A stretch of 64,000 nt of DNA, taken from contig NZ_BMMW01000005.1 of NCBI RefSeq assembly GCF_014646135.1, positions 116,740 to 180,739 on the forward strand. Reading direction: 5' to 3'. A model generated the notes under the pieces. That model made no database searches, had not been told where the DNA came from, and saw nothing but the letters and a program-made list of their open reading frames with translations. Position 1 is the stretch's first letter, and each line of letters opens with the position of its first letter. The stretch is from Nocardia camponoti (GTDB lineage Bacteria > Actinomycetota > Actinomycetes > Mycobacteriales > Mycobacteriaceae). A program made the translations under genes and the position numbers. Shown here in pieces: positions 58,771 through 64,000 of this stretch.

Positions 58771-60068
58771 CGCGATCCTCCCGTGGAAATGCCATTAATT
58801 TGGGTCGCGAGGTCGATGACCCGCTTGTCCTGTGTGCCAAAACGGACCGACATTTGTTGATGTAGGCGCTTGAGGCGATTCAGCGCCGCTTTCGCATTAC
58901 CAAGGCGCAGTTGGCAAATCGCGAGTCGCTGGTGGCAGTACATCGCTTGTTCGTCATAGGGCCCATTGGCGGCCGACAACTCATCGCCGACCGTTCGATA
59001 TAAGTCGGCCGCCGATTCGAAATGGCCAGCGTCGAAGTTTCGGTCCGCTAATTGCAGCCGTTCCACAACCGTGTCGCCCACCCCTGACCGCACGACCGGA
59101 GCAGCGTAGGCGATGTCTATCGGCGACGCGATCAACGTTGCCGCGCTGCGATATCCCGGCACCGACACCGACGCTTGGGCGTACATCCGTGCTGGACTTT
59201 GTGGTTCGCGCACGTCGCGCAGGTCGTCGAGCGCGCTTACGTGCCGCAGCAAGGTGCGATGGACCGTGTCGGCATCGGCGGGCCGACGACGCGCGTCTTT
59301 GGCGAGCATGTCCGCGAGCAGCGCGCCAACATCGCGCGGCACGTCGGGCCGAATCGTATTGATCTGTGGGGGAACAACTTCGGTTTGCGCTTTCCACAGC
59401 AGGTACGGGGTGCTTCCCGTCATCACCGGCGCGCCACCAAGCAATTCGTAGAGAACGAGGCCGAGCGAGTACAAATCGGTCTGTGCGACAACGGGTTCCG
59501 CGTTGACCTGCTCGGGAGCCATGTAGGCGGGAGTGCCGAGCGTTTTGCCCGTCGAGGTAATCCGCGTCGCGTCTTTATCGAGTAAAACGGCAAGGCCGAA
59601 GTCGAGCACCTTGACAGTTCCGTCCGGGCACATCATCACGTTCGACGGTTTGAGGTCGCGGTGATAAACCGACTGCCGGTGCGCGGCGGCGAGCACGGCG
59701 GCGATCTGCGCGCCAATCGAAGCGACAACGCCGACGGGCAGTTGGCTCGGGTATTCGGCGAGCCGGTCGAGCGTGACGCCCTGAATGAGTTCCATGACGA
59801 GGTAGGGCCGTTCTGGCGTCCCCGGCTCAATGCCAGCGTCGTGAATCGTGGGCAGCCCAGGGTGAATCAGTCGCGCCATCAGCCGGGCTTCGCGCAGGAA
59901 TCGCCGGGTCCACTCCGGGTCGGGATCGAGGTCTGCTCTGGTGAGTTTCACCGCGACTGGCCGGTCGAGATTACGGTCGTAACCAGCGAAGACCTGACCC
60001 ATTCCGCCTGCGCCGATCTGCTCGGTCAGCTCATACCGACCGCCGACGGTGTGCGGTTGCCGCGCCAA
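58767..60068 (-). CDS. Soluble Hanks-type Ser/Thr kinase with TPR-like C-terminus
   Basis: The 433-aa kinase is complete: glycine loop GAGGMG (19-24), Lys41, HRD at 136-138 in YHRDLKPSN, DFG at 156-158 and APE at 184-186. After about residue 290 comes a region with TPR-like helices (LADRNFDAGHFESAADLYRT, CQLRLGNAKAALNRLKRL). It has no membrane helix or PASTA repeats, unlike PknB-type receptors. The start is TTG 60068 with GAAGGGG 6 nt upstream. Its stop overlaps the helicase GTG, so the kinase and helicase are produced together. Confidence 0.92.
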   Translation of the reverse strand: MARQPHTVGGRYELTEQIGAGGMGQVFAGYDRNLDRPVAVKLTRADLDPDPEWTRRFLREARLMARLIHPGLPTIHDAGIEPGTPERPYLVMELIQGVTLDRLAEYPSQLPVGVVASIGAQIAAVLAAAHRQSVYHRDLKPSNVMMCPDGTVKVLDFGLAVLLDKDATRITSTGKTLGTPAYMAPEQVNAEPVVAQTDLYSLGLVLYELLGGAPVMTGSTPYLLWKAQTEVVPPQINTIRPDVPRDVGALLADMLAKDARRRPADADTVHRTLLRHVSALDDLRDVREPQSPARMYAQASVSVPGYRSAATLIASPIDIAYAAPVVRSGVGDTVVERLQLADRNFDAGHFESAADLYRTVGDELSAANGPYDEQAMYCHQRLAICQLRLGNAKAALNRLKRLHQQMSVRFGTQDKRVIDLATQINGISTGGSR

Positions 60069-60194
60069 GTTCGCCCCTTCAATCCCGAGTTCGGATCATC
60101 AAAATACCGGATGGAATCGACGACGCGCGCGGTCAGTGGGGCGAACGGATTACCCACTCGCTCAAGCGAGTAAACACCCAGCATTTCTAGCGTT

Positions 60195-60223
60195 TGACGT
60201 AGTTTTCACTTGGCTCTACTGTT
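60195..60223 (+). promoter_or_regulatory. Sigma70-type promoter of GTPase operon
   Basis: TTGACG (60195-60200), a 17-nt spacer and TACTGT (60218-60223) form a good promoter. The expected start leaves a leader of about 50 nt before ATG 60280. It lies in the 211-bp divergent region shared with the kinase gene. Confidence 0.65.
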
Positions 60224-60279
60224 TTTCGCGGTGCTGGACAGGCCAGTTGCCCGATAACCAACCAGATAGGTGCGAGCCG

Positions 60280-62280
60280 ATGACCAACGGGGGCGTAGAC
60301 CTGTCCAAGACGGACTCTTTGGCGCTGCGCGAGCGGGCAATTCCGCTCCCTGGTCGCGACCAGGGTTATCGTCGCGTCCTGCTGCTTGGCACGACAGGAG
60401 CGGGCAAAACCACCGTCGTCCGCCAGTTGCTCGGCACCAACCCCCGCACCGAGAAATTCCCGTCGACATCAACGGCGAAGACGACCGTCGCCGACATGGA
60501 AGTCATCATTAGCGACGGCCCGGAGTTTCAGGCTGTTGTCACCTTCGCCGCCCAAGACGTGATCGAAGGTCACCTGCAGGAGAATGTGGTCGAAGCCGCC
60601 CTTGCCGCGTTCGCTGGCAAAGATGACGCGGTTGTTGGCCGCAAACTGCTCGATCACGTGAATCAGCGGTTCCGATTTAGCTACGCGCTCGGTCGAATTC
60701 AGGCCGCGTCCGCCGACGACCTTATCGATGACGATGAGGATGACGACGATGACGACGACCTCGATCCCGACGATTTCGGCGATATCGACGAGGCGGAGAC
60801 GGCCCGCGTCCTCAAATCCGCGATTCAGTCGGTGCGACTGCTCGCTGAGGAGTATGCCATCGAATGTGGTTTAGATCGTCCCGCCGACGAAGTCACGAAA
60901 TACGTTGAGCGCAACGCTGATAGCGATTTGCCTGGCCGGTCGCGTTTCGTCGACATCGTCGACAAGCTCATGGCCGAACTCATGCACCGGTTCGATGTGC
61001 TCGATATCGGTGAGTTGCGCAGTGACGCTGACGGTTGGCCGATCACGTGGACGCTCACCAGCACCGATCGCGCCGAATTCCTCACGACGGTGACCCGATT
61101 TACCGGCAACAACGCGAAACTGTTTGGGCGCCTGCTGACTCCGCTGGTAAGCGCGGTTCGGGTGAGCGGACCGTTTGTCGCGAAGTGGGCGGCCACGCAG
61201 CCGCGACTGGTCCTTATCGACGGCGAAGGGTTGGGGCACGCGAAGTCGCAGGCGTCGCCGTTGTCGACCCGTATTTCACGGCAGCTTGACGTAGTTGACG
61301 CGGTGCTGCTCGTCGACAATGCGCAACAACCAATGCAGGCCGCCGCCGCTGCGGCGCTGAAAAGCGTTGCCATTACCGGGCATTCCGCCAAGTTGCATTT
61401 CCTTTTCACGCACTTCGACCAGGTCAAGGGCGATAACCTCGACACTTTCTCGGAGCGCGAAGAGCATGTGCGCCAGTCGCTGCACAACGTCTTGAGTCAG
61501 TTGCGCGCCGAGGGTCGTCATCAGAATCCGGCGCTGGAGTCGGCGGAACGGGTGCTACAAAAGCGCCTCGAACACGCGGCGTTCTTTGTTGGCGGCATGC
61601 ACAAGCAGCTCAAGGCTAACAACGCTGGCAAGCGCACGATTGACGAACTCAACAATCTCCTCGCGCTGATCGCTGATCCTGAGATTGCGGACCGAGCTGG
61701 CGAGTCGCGCCCGGTATATCGCAAAGAGGTGCTGTTTCAAGGGATTACCGCGGCGATTAACGAGTTTCGCAATAAGTGGCAGGCGGTGTTGAAACTGCGC
61801 ACGGACGCGTCGATTCTTCCTGAGCACGGCAGTCGAATTCGCGCACTCACGCGGCGCGTCGCCAACCGCTGGAATGACTACGAATACGACAGCCTCAAGC
61901 CAGTCGCCGAACTACGTGAGTCGTTGAATGAGGAGATCTGGAATGTAGTGCAGGAACCCGACCGTTGGCTCGGCCCGCGCCCGTCCGACGAGGAACGTCA
62001 GGCGCTGATCGACACCTTCTTGATCCCGGTCACCGCTGGCCTCACCGAATTGGTGAACCAGCGCATCGTCGAGCAGCCGCACGCGGAATGGGTTGAGGCA
62101 TACGCCCTTTCGGGCAACGGCTCGGTCGCGCGCCGGGCCACCCACCTTGACGCGCGGATACTGGACCGAGGTGCACCGCGCCCGGTCGCCGGACAGTCCA
62201 TCGCGGGCAACGCGCTACTGGCGGCAGTCGCCGAGATCGTTGAGAAGGCCGCCGCCGAAGCAGGCGTCGTCTTCGAATAA
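60280..62280 (+). CDS. Large P-loop GTPase-like protein with acidic tract
   Basis: The 666-aa protein has Walker A GTTGAGKTT at residues 37-45, a threonine-rich switch-like STSTAKTT, a DxxG-type motif LIDGEGLG at 314-317 and a THFD motif at 377-380. That is the G1-G3-G4 order of TRAFAC GTPases, with G4 as TxxD rather than NKxD. Between G1 and G3 there is an inserted Asp/Glu tract at 147-172. About 280 helical residues follow the GTPase part, as in dynamin- or AIG1-like proteins. ATG 60280 follows AGGTG. No family name was recognised with certainty. Confidence 0.78.
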   Translation: MTNGGVDLSKTDSLALRERAIPLPGRDQGYRRVLLLGTTGAGKTTVVRQLLGTNPRTEKFPSTSTAKTTVADMEVIISDGPEFQAVVTFAAQDVIEGHLQENVVEAALAAFAGKDDAVVGRKLLDHVNQRFRFSYALGRIQAASADDLIDDDEDDDDDDDLDPDDFGDIDEAETARVLKSAIQSVRLLAEEYAIECGLDRPADEVTKYVERNADSDLPGRSRFVDIVDKLMAELMHRFDVLDIGELRSDADGWPITWTLTSTDRAEFLTTVTRFTGNNAKLFGRLLTPLVSAVRVSGPFVAKWAATQPRLVLIDGEGLGHAKSQASPLSTRISRQLDVVDAVLLVDNAQQPMQAAAAAALKSVAITGHSAKLHFLFTHFDQVKGDNLDTFSEREEHVRQSLHNVLSQLRAEGRHQNPALESAERVLQKRLEHAAFFVGGMHKQLKANNAGKRTIDELNNLLALIADPEIADRAGESRPVYRKEVLFQGITAAINEFRNKWQAVLKLRTDASILPEHGSRIRALTRRVANRWNDYEYDSLKPVAELRESLNEEIWNVVQEPDRWLGPRPSDEERQALIDTFLIPVTAGLTELVNQRIVEQPHAEWVEAYALSGNGSVARRATHLDARILDRGAPRPVAGQSIAGNALLAAVAEIVEKAAAEAGVVFE

Positions 62281-62295
62281 ATCCGTCAACTGCCG

Positions 62296-62835
62296 TTGCA
62301 TCGTTTGACATTGTTTTCACCGCAACTTCCGCCGCCTCCTCCGGTCAAAAAGCCCACGTCAAAGCCGATTGTTATCGCACTCGCCGCAGTCGGCGGCCTG
62401 TGCACACTCGGCATCGTCTTGTCGGTGATCGGCGCGGCGATCGGGTCGAGCGACGGCGCCACTGCCGCGGTGAAACCGCAGACCACCGTCGCCGCCCCCG
62501 GAAACACGGTGGCGCGCACCACCACTCAAACTCCGACCTACGACGTTCCCTCGGTGACAAACCTTTCGCCCGAAGTCACCATCACCGAGAAGAAGTGCTA
62601 CGGCTCGGCTGGCTGCAACTTCGAATACGAATTGCGGTTGACCACAACGGGTTCCCCAACCTTCGCCCCGGGCAAGCGCTACCGCGTGACCGTCGCTCTC
62701 GACGAGGGCACCAGTTGGGAACGGATTCACTCGATCACCCTGTCGGGCACCAAGGCCGACGTGATCACGAGCCTGGTCAGCAGCCGCTCAACCTCGGACC
62801 CCGTCCCGGTGATCAAGTCGGTCACCCCGCTATAG
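62296..62835 (+). CDS. Single-pass membrane protein with small extracellular domain
   Basis: The frame encodes a proline-rich start (QLPPPPPVKKP), one membrane helix (IVIALAAVGGLCTLGIVLSV), a Thr/Pro linker and a beta-rich domain of about 95 residues containing CYGSAGC. No ATG or GTG is available; the start is probably TTG 62305 (MTLFSPQLPP) or TTG 62296. It lies 15-24 bp after the GTPase gene, so the two are cotranscribed. The N-terminus may be truncated by an upstream frameshift. No family recognised. Confidence 0.65.
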   Translation: MHRLTLFSPQLPPPPPVKKPTSKPIVIALAAVGGLCTLGIVLSVIGAAIGSSDGATAAVKPQTTVAAPGNTVARTTTQTPTYDVPSVTNLSPEVTITEKKCYGSAGCNFEYELRLTTTGSPTFAPGKRYRVTVALDEGTSWERIHSITLSGTKADVITSLVSSRSTSDPVPVIKSVTPL

Positions 62836-62911
62836 CGGTCGGCAAGTACCCGCCCGGCAAACTAATAGCGAAGGCGCACAACGTCATTCGCCGAGCGAAA
62901 TCCTCTGCCGG

Positions 62912-63586
62912 GTGTCAAGATCAAATTCGGTTTCGTTCCCTCCCGGAGTAGCGCGTGACATCACCGAAGTTCTAGCCGCGCTCGAAAAGCGAGGAATTCG
63001 CACCGAACCCAGCACGCTGTATCTCGTGTGCGCGGAGTACTCAACGGCGGTCTTCGACAACAGCTCGCAGACGTGGCGGCTGCCAGGATCGGTGACGCTA
63101 GCAAAGGTGCAGCGTCCCGAGCGTCGCGAAGCGGATCGCGTACTAAAAGAGCGAGGCCCGCGCACGAGTGAACCCAATCGGGAGGAATTGCGGCAGCTGC
63201 GTGCGTCGATCCTTGATATTGCGCCACTGAGCAATTCGCCGGTGTTCGAGCTGACCGCGCCCAAACTGGGCATCGCCGCTTCCGCGCGAATCGTCGATGG
63301 CGAGTTCACCGTGCTCGCGGATTCGAGTGCGCGCCAAAAGTGGGCTGGCGAACCTTTGCACGCGTACTCCAACCTGCGCGCCCAGTTGGAAGAAGACGGC
63401 ACCATCGTCGCAGGCACGGAAACCGCCCGCTTCACCCGCAACTATGCGTTCAGGGCGCCGAGCGCGGCGGCGGCCGTGGTACTCGGCCGCGCCGCGAACG
63501 GCCGAACCGATTGGGTGGTTGAGGGAACATCGACGACGTATGCGCAGTGGGAAAGTGAGTTGGTCCCGTCGGGTGGGAACTCCTAG
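62912..63586 (+). CDS. DUF4357-domain protein
   Basis: The 224-aa soluble protein ends in a DUF4357-like domain (DGEFTVLADSSARQKWAG, HAYSNLRAQLEEDGTIV, YAFRAPSAAAAVVLGRAANG). This domain usually follows a GIY-YIG nuclease; here the N-terminal 110 residues do not show GIY-YIG motifs. GTG 62912 is the assumed start. It sits downstream of the GTPase and membrane-protein genes. DUF4357 is common in restriction and conflict loci, which supports but does not prove a defence role for the region. Confidence 0.7.
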   Translation: MSRSNSVSFPPGVARDITEVLAALEKRGIRTEPSTLYLVCAEYSTAVFDNSSQTWRLPGSVTLAKVQRPERREADRVLKERGPRTSEPNREELRQLRASILDIAPLSNSPVFELTAPKLGIAASARIVDGEFTVLADSSARQKWAGEPLHAYSNLRAQLEEDGTIVAGTETARFTRNYAFRAPSAAAAVVLGRAANGRTDWVVEGTSTTYAQWESELVPSGGNS

Positions 63587-63674
63587 CCATGATCACCACG
63601 CTTCTGTGGCGGCATCGCCCGAGTAGCTTCCGCCACCAGAGCGTTCTCGCCGATGTCGACAGGAGGGTGCGGGT

Positions 63675-64000
63675 ATGAGTCTCGGCAGACGGCACGCAAT
63701 GTGGCTGGTCGCGCTGCTCGCAACGGCTGCTTGCGCCACCGACCCTGCCGGTTCGCCAGAAGTCCGCCACGACCTCGCCCCTTTGATAAAACGCTATCCC
63801 CAACTAGGGACCCCCGATTCGGCGACATGGATGGCGTGGGACAACGGCGACGGCCGCACCGTCGGCCTGACCACCACCTGGATCCAGGCAGTAATAACCC
63901 TGCGCGAGGAAACGGCAGCCGCTTTGAGGTCAGCGCACGCATTAGCCCCGACGCAGCCGTACGAAATGAAGCCGGAAATCCGCGAGGCGACCCCGCCAGG
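63675..64000 (+). CDS. Lipoprotein, 3' end beyond window
   Basis: The frame opens MSLGRRHAMWLVALLATAAC, a lipoprotein signal ending in a cysteine, and continues to the window edge (108 codons seen). AGGAGGG lies 8 nt before ATG 63675. The mature part (TWMAWDNGDGRTVGLTTTWI) is unassigned. It may belong to the GTPase gene group. Confidence 0.7.
   Translation, partial: MSLGRRHAMWLVALLATAACATDPAGSPEVRHDLAPLIKRYPQLGTPDSATWMAWDNGDGRTVGLTTTWIQAVITLREETAAALRSAHALAPTQPYEMKPEIREATPP

Noticed and set aside
1..64000. tRNA, rRNA, insertion sequence, integrase or phage genes
   Set aside because: No recognisable transposase, integrase, terminal repeats or RNA genes were seen, so mobility of the 49-64 kb block is not claimed.

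Overview
The window is high-GC actinobacterial DNA from a mycolic-acid-producing member of the Mycobacteriales (Nocardia/Rhodococcus/Gordonia-like). The evidence is a cytochrome bcc-aa3 set with qcrC-qcrA-qcrB and ctaE/ctaC/ctaF, the PIM mannosyltransferase gene pimB', a mycolyltransferase-fold esterase, RipC-type NlpC/P60 hydrolases, adenosine kinase of the PfkB type, and gene neighbourhoods matching the Mycobacterium tuberculosis Rv2178c-Rv2218 region. No rRNA, tRNA, insertion sequence or CRISPR array was recognised. Species cannot be fixed from the sequence alone.

Positions 1-48.8 kb are conserved core. In order: the 5' end of aroG and an RNase AS gene with a CTG start; the respiratory operon ctaE-qcrC-qcrA-qcrB (minus); trpD facing a trpF-like gene and a stand-alone Lrp/AsnC RAM protein; a DnaQ/UvrC fusion nuclease; two NlpC/P60 cell-wall hydrolases, a metallopeptidase and pimB'; two SRPBCC proteins, an ArsA-type ATPase with a second CTG start, glucokinase, plsC and an ABC1 kinase; ctaC-ctaF and asnB; adoK, an A-type Fe-S carrier, a DUF3043 membrane protein, an AraC-type regulator and a mycolyltransferase-like protein; cobU, cobT, cobS; a metallo-hydrolase; ilvE and gcvT; a PAP2-diacylglycerol-kinase fusion; msrA, pepA, the two-lipoyl E2 gene, lipB and lipA; ppnP and an SDR. 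Convergent pairs are separated by long, almost perfect inverted repeats that act as two-way terminators. Many genes carry a TANNNT box exactly 6-7 nt before the start codon, the signature of leaderless mRNAs.

Positions 49.4-64 kb look accessory and are the interesting part. A 71-aa protein is coupled to an all-helical protein with five exact 43-residue tandem repeats, followed by a membrane-anchored terpenoid-cyclase-like alpha/alpha toroid. On the other strand a soluble Ser/Thr kinase overlaps (GTGA) a 1723-aa SF1 helicase carrying a Vsr-like nuclease domain and a DUF3320-like tail, followed by a membrane-tethered M15-like peptidase. Divergent from the kinase, behind a good -35/-10 promoter, is a 666-aa P-loop GTPase-like protein with an acidic tract, then a one-helix membrane protein, a DUF4357 protein and a lipoprotein cut by the window end. 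The set (kinase sensor/regulator, helicase-nuclease, large GTPase, repeat scaffolds, membrane proteins) resembles a multi-gene conflict or stress system; that function is inference.
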